This document shows, piece after piece, positions 1 through 11,988 of a stretch of DNA of 64,000 bases. Under the pieces are notes generated by a model, which was given only the letters and a program-made list of their open reading frames with translations, made no database searches and had not been told where the DNA came from. This DNA is from Lumbricus rubellus. Taxonomy: Eukaryota; Annelida; Clitellata; Crassiclitellata; Lumbricidae. A program made the position numbers and the translations under genes. Each line of letters opens with the position of its first letter. Positions within the stretch are counted from its first letter, which is position 1. Location: the NCBI GenBank assembly GCA_945859605.1, contig OX243815.1:40469459-40533458 (forward strand), read 5' to 3'.

Positions 1-360
1 CTTGTTCCTCTGTCACGCACTTCTATAATTGTTCAGCGCCGTGTCTTTTCAGTCGCTGGCCGTGCAATCTGGAATAGTCTCCCTGTGAAACTACGCCAAA
101 TGCATAGAGACCTTGAGACCACGTTCCACTCTACTCTTAAGACTCTTTTCTGCAGCAGGGTTTGGACATCCATCTACTCCTCCATCCCTTTTTTAGTCGT
201 CCGGGGCTGTGTTTGCCCGAAAAACCAGACTTGCCCGAAAGTTGGGGGGAATTTCCCCTCTGTACCTTCGCCTCGTACGCCTATGCCTCCATCCCTTGAC
301 GGGGGCGCATCCGAGTAGTTGGTCTTGACGAAGCGCTATATAAATCTTTGAAATGAACGA
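1..360 (+). mobile_element. L2/CR1-type LINE, 3' end fragment
   Basis: Frame 1 is open from base 1 to a stop at 316-318. It reads through the motif FSVAGRAIWNSLP, followed by a lysine/leucine-rich end (TLKTLF); this is the usual C-terminus of the reverse transcriptase of L2/CR1-like non-LTR retrotransposons. About 15 bases after the stop comes the tail GCGCTATATAAATC plus TTTGAAATGAACGA (333-360). The same tail recurs near 34895, 38332 and 58606, so it is a family 3' end. The element begins before the window, so its 5' extent is unknown. It lies downstream of the donor of the membrane-protein exon at 409-796, so it probably sits in that gene's first coding intron. Family level (L2 versus CR1) is inferred. 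Confidence 0.75.
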
Positions 361-408
361 CTGGATGTCAGAAGATAGCAATGTCTCCATAAAATATCCT
401 CCTCCTAC

Positions 409-796
409 CTTTTCGCATCGTCTGCGTGAATGTGATGACTACAAGAACCAAACAAGTGAGAAGGAGAACAACGATGACGAGACCCAGGTATCGCTCAAGG
501 GTCGTCCATCTCCTGCTGCGCCGTAGGCTCTCCGCCGTCGTCGTCGTCCCTCCCTTCCGGAACGGGACCGCCATCGTGTCCGTGCACCCACCCTCGACGT
601 CCTTGAACAACGAGTTCTTCTTCTGTTCCGACGACGAGTCATCCAGTGCTTCCGGAAGTCCTCTATCGTCCTCCGTCCTCGGTACCTTCATGTACCCATC
701 CACATGTCCTCCTCCTCCCCCTACTCCACATCCACCCGTTGAAGAATTCTCCGTGTTGCGAACGGCGGTGCCGTGCTGGTTCTCCTTGTCGTGCAT
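409..796 (-). CDS. First coding exon of a type II membrane protein, possibly M13 peptidase (neprilysin/ECE-like)
   Basis: Minus-strand exon. The first ATG in the open frame is at 796-794; an in-frame stop lies upstream near 890. It encodes about 129 residues and ends at the donor AAAAG|GTAGGA, with the intron starting at 408. The N-terminal part is polar and low in complexity (Gly, Ser and Thr runs). It is followed by RRWTTLERYLG and a hydrophobic span of about 20 residues (LVIVVLLLTCLVLVVITF), then a short basic stretch. A charged cytoplasmic N-terminus, an RWTxLE motif and one signal-anchor helix resemble neprilysin-type zinc metallopeptidases, whose catalytic ectodomain would be encoded by later exons left of the window. 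Any other single-pass type II protein would look similar, so the exon call is firmer than the family call. The region just upstream is CpG-rich. Confidence 0.45.
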
Positions 797-819
797 TGTT
801 CTCCGGCTTTTGTTTCCCA

Positions 820-1005
820 CTGTCGTCGTTGTCGTTGTCGTTGTCGTGTAACGTAAAGTAATCGGACATTTACGCAGCGACGTTCCGCGATATCATTCCG
901 CCGCACGCGTGATTAGGCCATCGCCGCTTTGCGCCGTTCCGTCGTCGTGTCCATCTGCGCGCGTCACGTGGAATGCAACGTTGTCGTGAATTCCCAGGCT
1001 AGTAT
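820..1005 (-). promoter_or_regulatory. CpG-rich upstream region of the membrane-protein exon
   Basis: The 190 bases upstream of the minus-strand exon are rich in CpG, unlike the AT-rich flanks. They contain an E-box CACGTG at 965-970 inside GCGCGCGTCACGTGG. No TATA box is evident. Assignment as the promoter or 5' UTR of the exon at 409-796 is inferred from position only. Confidence 0.25.
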
Positions 1006-1395
1006 CAGCAGCAGCAGCAGCAGCAGCCGTGACCACTGATGCTGATGGCTTCCTGGATGATGATGATGATGAAGATGATGATGATGATGATGAAGCAGAC
1101 TATACGTTGCTGCTGCTGCTGGTGATGGTGAGGCATGCAGGAAACGATAGATGCAGAAGAGAGTGATGCACGGCATTCGTCGCCGCCGACTGTAAAGATG
1201 GTTCGGCTGATGAGGCAGGAGAGAGAGGCAGACAGACAGGGAGACAGACAGACAGGGAGACAGACAGACAGGCAGAGTGGGGTCGAGTGACATCAGCTGC
1301 CTTAACTCAATCGATAAGCAAGAGAGATATGCATGCCCGATTGCTTTCATATTCGAAGATATTATATGTTTGTGTGTGCTAACTGTGCTTGTGTT

Positions 1396-1435
<40 letters not shown>

Positions 1436-1529
1436 GGTTCGCGCGCGCGTGTTTGTGTTTGTGTGTATAAAATCAATCTTTAACCCATGCAAATATGCTG
1501 CATGCATGAATGTATTAATGTAGGTACGC

Positions 1530-1580
<51 letters not shown>

Positions 1581-1581
1581 T
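1006..1581. repeat. Cluster of microsatellites: CAG, GAT, GACA, TG and AT
   Basis: CAG runs at 1006-1028, GAT at about 1055-1094, GACA-type repeats at 1228-1275, TG at 1397-1435 and AT at 1530-1581. Open frames across these runs are low-complexity artefacts. Confidence 0.9.
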
Positions 1582-2315
1582 CGCATGTATTAACGTGCAC
1601 GGGGTGGGCTGAAAAAATAACCCCAGATTTCTTGCCAATATCTTGGCCAGAAGCAAAAATGTTTTAATCAAGTTTCACACGCTTAACGGCAATTCATATC
1701 TACGTACAAAAGCCACATTTCACCAAAATATTCGAAACAGAGCTAAAGCTATATCACTTTTAGTGAGACCATCCATGTTTTGACGATCGAAAAACATAAC
1801 GCAGCAAAAAAGTAACCAAAAGTGATTTTATTAAGTCACGTCTGAAGCAATTGTTATCAAAAGAACTTGATATTGCTTCACAACTTGTGTTCAGTGTGTC
1901 CACCACCAGCGCCCAAACTTGTTATGAGTCTCTTTGTAAACGTCGTTTTATTTGAAAATACAAAAAGCCTAAAAACGAAAAAAAGGAAACAAAAAATAAT
2001 TTGACTTTGTTACATCCTAAACCGCACAATAGCTTAAACTTAAAAAACCTTGTTTATGCAATTTAATCTTAATCAGCAGATAACACACCTTTATTAGTAG
2101 GCCAGACTTAATTATATGTGACATTAATCAACAACAGTTTTTTTTATAACTTTGGTCTAATAAGAAATTGAGAAAAATTTTAGGTGCCGGGTGATGAAGT
2201 CTTTTCAAATTTAAATTGTAAACATAGTCCGCAAATTTCATGTTGATCGACATAACGCATTTAAATTTAATCAGAAGTAAAGACTAAAGAGCCTGAACAT
2301 TTAGCAGCAACCTCA
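1582..2315. other. AT-rich stretch without a gene; possible transposon end at 1598
   Basis: No coding signal. At 1598-1625 a sequence ending in GGGGTGGGCTGAAAAAATAA resembles the terminus of the small inverted-repeat element at 60066 (CAGGGTGGGCCATAAAAGTA). It could be the left end of a mariner-like element, but no matching right end was found. Confidence 0.3.
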
Positions 2316-2319
2316 AACT

Positions 2320-2400
2320 AATATCTGCCCTGATGCGGATTCGATCCCCCGTCCTGTCGCCAACCACTATACACCACAGCCCCGCTCGCATACAGATCAG
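2320..2400 (-). mobile_element. tRNA-derived SINE head or tRNA pseudogene
   Basis: Read on the minus strand, GTGGTGTATAGTGGTTGG (2363-2380) is a Pol III A-box-like sequence and GGATCGAATCC (about 2338-2349) a B box. The distance between them is too short for a functional tRNA, so this is a SINE head or a tRNA relic. It is a different family from the SINE at 19283. Confidence 0.45.
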
Positions 2401-2941
2401 AACAACGTGAATTCGTTTTGGATGCATGAGACAAACTTTAATTAAATCGGATTGTTCGGATTGGTTGATGTGGGATAAAATAGCAATGAAAATAGATCTA
2501 GGCTGTTTACCAGCGCTCCTGCCGTGTTCCTGATAAATTCTCATTATGTGCAGTGCAATAAAGTTAATTACAAATCTCAACTGGTCGTTTGATGTCCCAG
2601 CTGTAATTAAACGACGCAGCGATAAAAGAGAACCTCTTCTAACCAATGCTGTTTGTACTCTTATTACAGTACGAAGCAGGATATATATAATTTATATATA
2701 ATATATATTAGTGGCTGTAGTTGACCAAATTAATATAATGTACTACTTATATGCAACATGTTACCATAATGGCCTAGGGTAACACACAAATGTCGCTGCA
2801 TATAATTATTATGTGCAACGATTATACATTTTAATTTTAATGCCCATAATTCTGAGTATACTATAAATTACATTGGATGCAGAAACACAGGTAAACACAG
2901 ACACAAGCAAACACGGATATATATATATATATATATATAAG

Positions 2942-2972
<31 letters not shown>

Positions 2973-3339
2973 AAATATATATATATATATATAATGTGTT
3001 ATGTGTGTGAGCAAATAAAACTTCTGAAAGCCTCGTCATAGATTAATTGATACCAAAGTTTAACTAGATCACAAACAAACAAACAACAAACTGCGAATGA
3101 CGTAGATCCGGACCGAAATGGAAATGGATCCAGGATCAATTTCAGATTACTTTTAACAGGCACGAATTCAATCTGAGACGATAGCTGATCGACTTCAAAG
3201 TAGATCTCTGTTAATCGGTCAGAGGCTAAAGACCTAACCCCTCCAAACGTCCCTACTCCACGTTGGGAGTAGATGGAGACCTGGATTACAAAAACAGTTC
3301 GGTCGAAATTCCATCGACAATTATTCAAGTCCGACAACA
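2401..3339. other. No gene; AT and TG arrays
   Basis: Noncoding AT-rich sequence with TATATA runs at 2680-2712 and 2916-2950, a TG run near 2950-2972 and another AT run to about 2994. No open frame has recognisable protein content. Confidence 0.6.
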
Positions 3340-3755
3340 GCCTGGTGCCAATTACAATAATTCAACAACTGGGCCACTGACACAATGCAGATGCCAGCTA
3401 CATGCAATCCGACAGCTGAGTCATTTACAAAGTTCACCTGCAAAATTACTATCAATTAACTATCAATTACAAATCAGCAACTGGGCTATTGACGAAGTGC
3501 CCGAGCCAATTGCAATCCAACAACAGAGTGCACGTGCAAATTACAATCCAACAACTGGGTTATTGACTAAGTGCAGTGCATGTGCCAATTACAATCCCAA
3601 AACTGGACCATTGAGGAAGTCCACGTGCCAAATACAATTGGGCTATTGAGGAAGTGCACGTGCCAAATACAATTGGGCTATTGAGGAAGTGCACGTGCCA
3701 GTTACAATAAAACAACTGGGCTGTTTACAAAAATGTACGTCCCAAATAAATCGTG
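3340..3755. repeat. Degenerate minisatellite, unit about 32-42 bp
   Basis: Repeated blocks of the type GCCAATTACAATCCAACAAC then TGGGCTATTGACGAAGTGCA. The last copies (3615-3710) are nearly identical 32-bp versions containing GGGCTATTGAGGAAGTGCAC. Divergence rises towards the left, as expected for an ageing tandem array. Confidence 0.8.
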
Positions 3756-4249
3756 CTGCACGTGACAATCATGCAATCATGACATTGTATTGTATATACA
3801 TGTATGACTTTTGTATGTATAGACACAAGTTGGTTGAACACCAGCGTATAGAAAGTAAACCTTGATGTTGATTTCAAAGCAGATCGTTACTGCGAAGTAC
3901 ATTGAATGAGACTTTTGATCATTGAAAGAAGCAGATAAAGCGAGGGATAAGAAAAAATAGAAAGACAAAAAGACGAGAACGAAAGAAGAGATGAAGAAGA
4001 AGTAGAACAATGAAGAAGAAGTAGAATTAGAGGAGAAACAAGAAGAAGACGAGAGAATCAGAGAATGAAGATTACACGAAAGAAGAACTGACCCAAGACG
4101 AAGAAAGAAAACGAAACAGAAAGAAATGGAAAGAAAGAAATGGAAAGAGGACGACGTCGTGAAGCCATCAAGAGGACATGAAAGCACTCAGATAAACATT
4201 GTCCTTTCTTTTTAATCTGTCCATCTGTCCCTCAGTTCGTCTGCATGTC
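3756..4249. other. No gene; purine-rich tract
   Basis: Bases 3930-4180 are strongly AG-rich (GAAGAAGAA and GAAAGAAA repeats); the rest has no gene signal. Confidence 0.6.
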
Positions 4250-4424
<175 letters not shown>

Positions 4425-5654
4425 GGTATACTATCTATGCTTATACATAAGTTAGGATAGGCTTATATATTATGTTTCTTTTTCCATTTCCCTGTGTGTT
4501 ACTATGCCTTCTTTCCTTCCTCCCTTCGTGTTTCCTTCCATCTGTCTGTGTGTGTATGTGCGTATGCATGTGAACGTTTGCATATATCTGTCTGTTTGTT
4601 TGTGTCTTTCATCCATAAACCCTTTGGTGCCGGTAATTCCTGTATAGCCATTAAACCGCGAGATAATTACCCCACATGGTTTATTTACCAATCTCGTCAC
4701 TGTCCATACTATCGATTCCTTCCGACGTGTGAGAACTTCTCTGGAAAGAAGTCTTCTCTGTTCTTCTCGATACTTCTCAATCCAGTGAATCCAATCCGGA
4801 TTGTGGATTCTTCTTCAATTAATCCTTTAATTATATCGACTTCAATCGCGAAAGCATCTCCTCGTTGTTTTATTTTGCCAAAGCATGCTGTGCTTACTTA
4901 GCAAAGGAGTCATGCGATAAAAGATCAGAGACGTTTTCAGTGTGGTCGATGGCTTTTAAATTGAAAGCATTAAGTAAGTAATTAAGTCAGCATCATGCAA
5001 CTGAGAGAGCTGTTTACTTTTCCTGTCTTCCATGGCTTACATTTTTGACTCCCTTCTCTATACCCAAAAGCTCCACACGCAGGTGTAAGAGGGACACTTG
5101 AACACAAAATGTCAATTTCTGAAGGTGGCAAGGGCCTTTCTTGCCATTTTTGAAAATTGACATTTTTTTAAACTAAAACTTTTTGGTTTTTATCTAATTT
5201 CTTCGCACTAATGATACTAGTGATACGTAAAATTGAAACTGAAAAATTGAAACTGAAAAATCAACATTAAGAAACTGAAACATGTTCTTAATTTGAAATT
5301 AAAATATGTTCTTACATGTAGTTTCCTGCTTTGCGTAAATTGCATTATTCAAGTCATTGCTAAAAAGTCAACAGTGTCCAATGTTTTTACACAATACACA
5401 CCCTGCTAAAATGTCTGCAGGTGCCCATGTCTTTCCCTTAACACCTTCCTCTCCTTTGCTTTTCTTCATTCATCCTCCTTCTGTTTTTCCTTCAGTTCAT
5501 CCATCCTTCCGTTGTTTCGCCTATGCTTCATTTGACCTTCTTTCTGGGTTAATTCTAAACCTATTTCCTAATTTCGTTTTAACCAGGTGCATCGCCTCTT
5601 TGAAATAGGCTCTTTTTTATGTCTTCCATTAGTCCGAGTATTATCTCCTCTTAC
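4425..5654. other. No recognisable gene
   Basis: Mixed AT-rich sequence. A purine/pyrimidine-skewed stretch at 4490-4600 precedes unique-looking sequence. No splice-supported frame or known motif was seen. Confidence 0.5.
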
Positions 5655-5945
5655 ATTTAGTGGAAGAATTTTAGGAAAATCGACTCAATAAATTTTCAGG
5701 AAGTAGAGACTTGGCACAGTTGTTAAGTACATCCCACTGATGAAAATGCCAAAAGTCCCTATAAATCCGAGCTGTGCTCGAGCCGCCATCTTGGAAAATG
5801 GCGGCCTAAATTCGGTGTTTTGACAATAACACCTGAACCGTCAGAGCTACTAGGAAATATAAAATGGCAAAAATATTCCTCGTTAAACGACAAATACGTT
5901 TGACATATAACATTTGTTTCTAGGTTCAAAACAAAAATAAAAATG
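5655..5945 (+). mobile_element. Relative of the long-armed palindromic element at 22064
   Basis: Shares a long stretch with the left arm at 22066-22340: GTGGAAGAATTTTAG, a block beginning GAGACTTGGC, ATAAATCCGAGCTGTGCTCG and the short palindrome CCGCCATCTTGGAAAATGGC. A weaker echo (CATCTTGGAAAATGGCGG) follows at about 6123. It is diverged and lacks an obvious opposite arm. Confidence 0.6.
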
Positions 5946-6954
5946 TTACACATGATAAAGTATTCATCATGATGTATTTCAATGCGATGTACGGTTTTAT
6001 GGCGCGAAAAATGAAGTTTTATGGCGGGAAGAACAAAATTTACAATGCCATGAATGATGATTTTGAATAATTCATGGTGAAGTAACAAGAGACTCTATAA
6101 AACCAGGTTGTGATAATGCTGACATCTTGGAAAATGGCGGCTTAGATGCGTTTTTACCCTAACCGTCACATGTAGGCCTATAATAGCTAATAATACCTAC
6201 AAAAAGGCAGAAATAGCCTTCATTATCTGCTTTTGTCGTTTCATTTTTTGGATTAATTATGAATTACCATTAAACGCTGAACATTTGAAGCAGATATTGA
6301 TGATGAATACAGGCATATCTTTTCAACTAGCATTCCTACCCCTACCAGTGCAGCTGCAGAGCAACACTCGTTAAAGCTGATACTTACCCATTCCAATTGC
6401 CAAATCTACTTGCCTAGGCCTATCTCCAAGCCATCTTTCGTATCCAAGAATCTTGAGCACCTGATTTCCCTCCATCTTCTTCTTTCTTTTTCTTCTTCTT
6501 GATGGACTTCTTTCTCTCCTTCCTTCTTTCGCTATCGTCGTTCTTACTTCACTCCTTGCGCTCTCTTCTGTTTACCAAATCTCTTCCTTCCTTTCTCCTT
6601 TCTCTCGTCTTCAATTCTTCCCTTCTTTCTAATTCTTTGCTGCATTTATTTCTTTCCCATTTTCTTCTTCCAATCTCACCCCTCTTATTCCTTCCTTCCT
6701 TCCCTAATCCATGAGATGGGAATCATCCCTCAGGGACTTTCGGCGGCTACTTCAGATCCTTCAGATCCGTGTAAGCCGTTCATTGACTTCCGGGGACGCA
6801 ACCGGATATCCGGCCTACCGTTCCGTATCTAAGCGCATCTAAGCCTCAGGTCATGCTCATCAAAGCGTATATATATAATATATATATATAATAGACATAT
6901 TTCGTATACGCATAGAGACACTATAATTAATTGTACAATATATACGCATTACGC

Positions 6955-7001
<47 letters not shown>

Positions 7002-7126
7002 AAGCAATCACACATTACAAATATATGTACGTTTATACAGATATATACATATATACAATACATAGAGTCTATAGTTTGAAAAAGCTAGCTACCACGCTCA
7101 CTAATCACATCCACTCAATGCATATG
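5946..7126. other. No gene; pyrimidine-rich and AT arrays
   Basis: 6470-6715 is CT-rich (TTCTTTC/CTTCCTTC). AT arrays lie at 6866-6890 and 6957-6999. TAGGCCTA occurs at 6173 and 6415. No coding signal. Confidence 0.55.
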
Positions 7127-7257
7127 TATGTGTGCATGTATGCGTGTATGTATGTATGTATGTATGTATGTATGTATGTATGTATGTGTGTATGTATGCA
7201 TGTATGTATGTATGTATGTATGTACGTATGTATGTATGTATGTATGTATGTATGTAC
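7127..7257. repeat. (ATGT)n microsatellite
   Basis: Nearly pure ATGT/TGTA repeat with GCATG and GTGTG interruptions. Confidence 0.95.
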
Positions 7258-7763
7258 AGTATGCAAGAGTGTAATGGGTTTGGTATCGTTGCAGAGAAGA
7301 GGCAATTAAGCGAGTTTGAGGAAAAGACAGAAAGAATGATGGACAGTGCGAATGACAAACGAAGGGAAAATTTGGTGGAATAATAGAGGCACGGCTCTGT
7401 GTGATATACAGAGAGGGAAATGCGATTGAGAGTAAACACTAAACAGACAGCCAGACGGACAGAAAATTAGCAAGCCAACTAAACAGAGAAACAGACAAAC
7501 AGACAAGGACTTGTAGACAGACTGACCGACTTTTTGATTTACTGACCGATTTACTGACTCACTGACTGACTTGCTGACATAGAGCCCGGTTGAATGAACG
7601 ACTGAATGAACGAATGAATGAAGACACAGAGAATATAGTGGCAGAGGAAGTATATATAGTGACGAAGCGATGAGGAAGGAGAGCGGGCGCCATCTCGAGG
7701 CATAAATTCGTAAACGTTGTTAAGACGGATGCTTGCCGAGAGACATTTAAACGCAATTGCGAG
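7258..7763. other. No gene; degenerate ACAGAC/ACTGACTG repeats
   Basis: 7440-7630 consists of decayed tetranucleotide repeats (ACAGACAA, ACTGACTG, GAATGAAC). No coding signal. Confidence 0.5.
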
Positions 7764-7952
7764 GATGATGATGATGATGTTGATGGTGGTGGTTGTGGCT
7801 GTAATAATGATTTTAAAGGTGGTGGCGGTGATTGTGGTGGTGGTGGTGGTAATTTTGAGTGTGACGATGATGATGATGATTGTGATATTGACGACGACGA
7901 AGATGATGATGATGACTATGAAAAAGATGATGATGATGATGATGATGATGAT

Positions 7953-7995
<43 letters not shown>

Positions 7996-8056
7996 GTGAT
8001 GGTGATGACGATGATGATGATGATGATGAAGCTGAGATGAAGATGCTGATGATGAA

Positions 8057-8132
<76 letters not shown>
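7764..8132. repeat. (GAT)n array with GAC, GGT and GCT variants
   Basis: Long trinucleotide array, purest at 8055-8130. Poly-Asp, poly-Met and poly-Ser/His frames on both strands are artefacts. Confidence 0.95.
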
Positions 8133-8480
8133 GCGATGTTGCTATAGGTAATTCTTCCAATCGCGCTATAGGCGAAAATGTTGAGTGAGTCAATGTAGGC
8201 TACATGTATGACCTGCATGCATTGTGTACATCGAACTTAAAGGCGGCGCCAATGCATCAAGTGTCTCCGCCAGGCAAGGAGTTCTGTTGTCTTATAACAG
8301 AGGACTTGCTGAAGAGCAGGTGTGGCTGCTTCGAAACCTGGACTACAATACATAACAAGCGCTAAGCTCTCCTCAGAATTTCAGGCGCCAAACAATTATT
8401 TCCATTACTCTTGACTGAAAAAGCGATATGCATGGGCAACGATATATGGAGTTTGGTTTCGAAAGCAGCTTTCTACCCAA

Positions 8481-8665
8481 ACACACACAGACATGCTCAC
8501 AGACATACACAGACATACACAAGCATACACACAGACATACACAGACATACACACAGACATACACAGACATACACACAGACATGCTCACAGACACACATAG
8601 ACATACACAGACATACCCACAGCCATACACAGACATACACACAGACATGCTCACAGACATCAGCA
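8481..8665. repeat. Minisatellite, ACACAGACATAC type
   Basis: 12-bp and 10-bp mixed units built from ACACAGACATAC, with GCTCACAGACA variants. The flanking 8133-8480 has no gene signal. Confidence 0.9.
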
Positions 8666-9201
8666 CATATAAGCAGACTGAGACGTGTATATGTAGAGAC
8701 ACCATAGAAATATGAAATTTTGAATGTCCATAGACTACCATGACTTTGTACATTATTCGTATTCGCATTCGGCCGAATAATTATTTGGTCCAATTAATGA
8801 TTCGCATTCGGACGTAGGCCTATAATGATAATCACCTATTCAGTACACACACCGTACATCCTTAATATGCAAATGTATGAGTATATAATTATTATATATA
8901 TACAGTGCATATTAGAGAGAGAGAGATATATATATATATATGACGTATGTGTAATTGTATTATTGTAGGCCCTACATATAATATATATATATATACCGGT
9001 ATATCAAGACAGTAATTGGTCTTGGCATATATATTATATATATATTCTCATCTATATAACGTTGTTGTGTTTCGGCGATGAAGAATGGTCGAGGGAAGAA
9101 AGATCGTCAATGCCATGTGGCTATATATAAGTGCATGTACATTGTCTTGTCGATGCATTAGCCATGCATTGGGGAGGGGGGATACAAATCAGCATTAATA
9201 G
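8666..9201. other. No gene; AT arrays
   Basis: Short AT arrays near 8930-8941, 8980-8995 and 9030-9045. Ends at the target site of the hAT-like element. Confidence 0.5.
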
Positions 9202-9609
9202 GCTACCTGCAGGGGCGGAAACCTGGTCCGAACTTTGGGGGGGACGGACGAGCGGCTGAAGGTCGATCGCTGAAGCGCGAAGTGCCGAGTTGGGAGGGTG
9301 AAGGAAGGCTGTTTTTTAATGCTCACATCTAATTGTAGCATTTTAGCTGTCATCCAAAATAAAATAAAATCCATTTTCTCAGTCCCGATAGAAGTAGTTT
9401 AAACTGTCATTTGTTATTGAACACGATCTGAGTGCAGATTTTATTAGACACCTCTTTTAAGGCTTATATCATAAATTTATATAATGATGGAATGGGCCAA
9501 ATTTTACACAATTGCTTTGCAAAAAACATTCGAAGCATTTAACATGGACACCTCTGTAATGTATTCAATCAACGATATATATATTATCAAAACATGCTAA
9601 GTACTGAAG

Positions 9610-10341
9610 GCCATTATTGAAGCGATAAAATAGATTATTCTAAATGAAAATGTGAATGAAACTGCAAATGCAAATAAGTATATTATATATACTGATTCAT
9701 TAAGCGTGGCCACATCTATAGAAGAAAACAAGTCTTCTTCACGGCCTAATTTATTTCTGGAATTTATAGATAATGTTAATAAACTTAAAAGCAGCAGTTT
9801 AATCATAGCATGGATCCCTAGTCATATTGGATTATCTGGAAATGAAATGGCAGACACCCTTGCAAAGAAAGGACAAGAGCTATTGGAGATTAATTCAACA
9901 AATTATCTAGAATTAATGGAAATCTATTCTTTAATAAGGAAATATGTTATTAATACATGGCAAATTGAATACGATACTGAAGGAAAAGGGCGATTTTATA
10001 AATCTATCCAGCCTTTGGTATCCACTGATATAAAATTTATGGACTCTATAAGGAAACGAGAAGTTCAAATTACCAGACTTAGAATGGGGCATGTCCTTAA
10101 TAACAGCTGGTTGAAAGTGATAGGTAAAAGCACAACAGACCTGTGCTCTGGATGCCAAGTGCCAGAAACAATCGAACATACGCTGTTCGCTTGTAAAAAG
10201 AATGACATTTCAATCCTACTACTTAAAAAATGTGTAGAGAAAAAAGTGGAATGTAGTGTTAAAAATATATTCTCTATTCAAGATATTTATCTTGAAGCTT
10301 ATAATATACTTATGACCATAACTAATGGAAAAATTATGTAA
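9610..10341 (+). pseudogene. LINE ORF2 C-terminus: RNase H plus CCHC-like end
   Basis: The frame starts directly at the insertion junction (AIIEAIK), meets a TAG at 9631-9633, then runs open to a stop ending at 10341. After the stop it shows YIIYTDSLSV (one catalytic Asp), WIPSHIGLSGNEMADTLAKK (the RNase H end with its final Asp) and CSGCQVPETIEHTLFAC, the zinc-knuckle-like motif that often closes LINE ORF2. The Glu of IIEAI is probably the second catalytic residue; the first Asp and all of the reverse transcriptase are missing. The truncation and the nonsense codon make it dead. A GT-rich run follows at about 10395-10444. RNase H points to I-, R1-, Tad- or Ingi-like clades; I cannot choose among them. 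Confidence 0.8.
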
Positions 10342-10412
10342 GAAGTATTGCATGTGAATTATAATTTTAGTTGTATTTGTTTGCTTTTTTAGTGCGGTTT
10401 GTGTGTGTATGT

Positions 10413-10448
<36 letters not shown>

Positions 10449-10521
10449 TAACTAATTCTGTAATAGATTAAATAGGCATTGAATCAAACGATTTTTGATA
10501 TTATTGTTTAAGCTTATAGAT

Positions 10522-11988
10522 GACTAGCTGGGATACCCGGCGTTGCCCGGGAATTTTATGTAAATAGCCATGAAGCTATGGCGACGGAATAAAAATTGCT
10601 AGAAAAAACTTCCCCCTCCCAATTTTTTCGCCACATAAACAACGCCCTGCCCCACCGGGCCCTGCGGGGCGTGGTGTATATTGGTTGGGAGCGAGGTGGT
10701 CCCGGTTGCACCCTATCTAGCGGCAACTTTTCAGGTGAATAGCTATGAAATTATGGAAATGGTATACAAATAGGGAAAATGGAGTGTTCGCCCCTAAATT
10801 CTCCCCCTGGTGGTAGAGATTCGCCAACTACTACACTGGATGAACCTGACAGTCCTCTGTCGAAATGCAAAATTTGACATCAATAGCTGCCAAAAAAATT
10901 GGCCCCCTAAAAAATTTCGCCCCCCCCTAAAAAACGCCCTGCCCACCCGGCCCCTGCGGGGCTAGGTGTGTTGGTTGGGGGCGAGGTGGTCCCGGTGGCA
11001 CCTTATCTAGCTGCAACTTTTCAGGTGAATAGCTGTGAAACTTTGGCGATGGTATACAAATAGAGAAAATGGAGTTTTAGGCCCTCCCTCTTGTTCTCCC
11101 CCTGGTGGTAGAGGTTCGCCAACTCGTTTACTGGGTGGACCTGATGGTCCTCTGTCTAAATGCAAAGTTTCACATCAATAACTGCCCCAAAAAATTTGGC
11201 TCCCTAAAAAATTTGGCCCCCCTAAACAACGCCCTGCCCCACCCGGCTCCTGCGGGGCCTGGTGTGTGTTGAATGGGAGCGAGGTGGTCCCGGTGGGACC
11301 CTATCTAGCTGCAACTTTTGAGGTGAATAGCTGTGAAACTATGGCGATGGAATGAAAATAGCAAAAATTGGGGTTTTCCCACCACACCGTGGACCCATGG
11401 TGGGAGCGATTCACCAACCCCCACCCACTGGCTGGACCTGACGGTCCTCTGTCTAGATGCAAAGTTTCAGATCAATAGCTGGAAAACGGAAAAAATTGGC
11501 CCCCAAAAAATTTCGCCCCCCCCAAAAAAAACGCCCTGCCCCACTCGGCCCCTGCGGGGCCAGGTGTGTGTTGGTTGGGGGCGAGGTGGTCCCGGTGGCA
11601 CCCTATCTAGCTGCAACTTTTCAGGTGAATAGCTGTGAAACTATGGCGATGGTATACAAATGGGGAAAAGGGCGTTTTAGGCCCACCCCATTCTCCCCCT
11701 GGAGGTAGAGGTCCGCCAACTCGTTTACTGGGGTACCTGAAGGTCCTCTGTCTAAATGCAAAGTTTCACATCAATAGCTGCAAAAAAAATTTCGCGCCCC
11801 CCTAAAAAATCCTCCCCACCCTGGCCCCCATGGTGTCAGAAATTCGCCAACCCCTGCACTTTTCAAGTTGGATGGACCCCTGTGTAGGTGCAAAGTTTCA
11901 GATCAATAGCTGTAAAACTGGGGGCGTGTATTCTGGACAAATATATATATAAACATATAAATAAATATATAAATAAATATACATCCTT
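10522..11988. mobile_element. Nested element made of about four 298-bp tandem units
   Basis: Flanked by an exact 10-bp duplication GCTTATAGAT (10512-10521 and 11989-11998). It begins GACTAGCTGGGATACCCGGC and contains CCCGGCGTTGCCCGGG. The body is tandem units marked by AACGCCCTGCCC at about 10638, 10932, 11228 and 11529 (spacing 294-301 bp), each with GCGAGGTGGTCCCGG, CAACTTTTCAGGTGAATAGC and TCAATAGCTG. It ends in an A/T-rich tail (ATAAATAAATAT). An AT-rich 3' tail and a variable-length TSD suggest mobilisation by LINE machinery. No coding region was recognised. Confidence 0.7.

Noticed and set aside
1598..2310. Complete mariner element starting at 1598
   Set aside because: Only the left terminus resembles one; no transposase motif and no matching right end were found.
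7813..8193. Poly-Ser/poly-His protein on the minus strand
   Set aside because: Translation of the GAT array.
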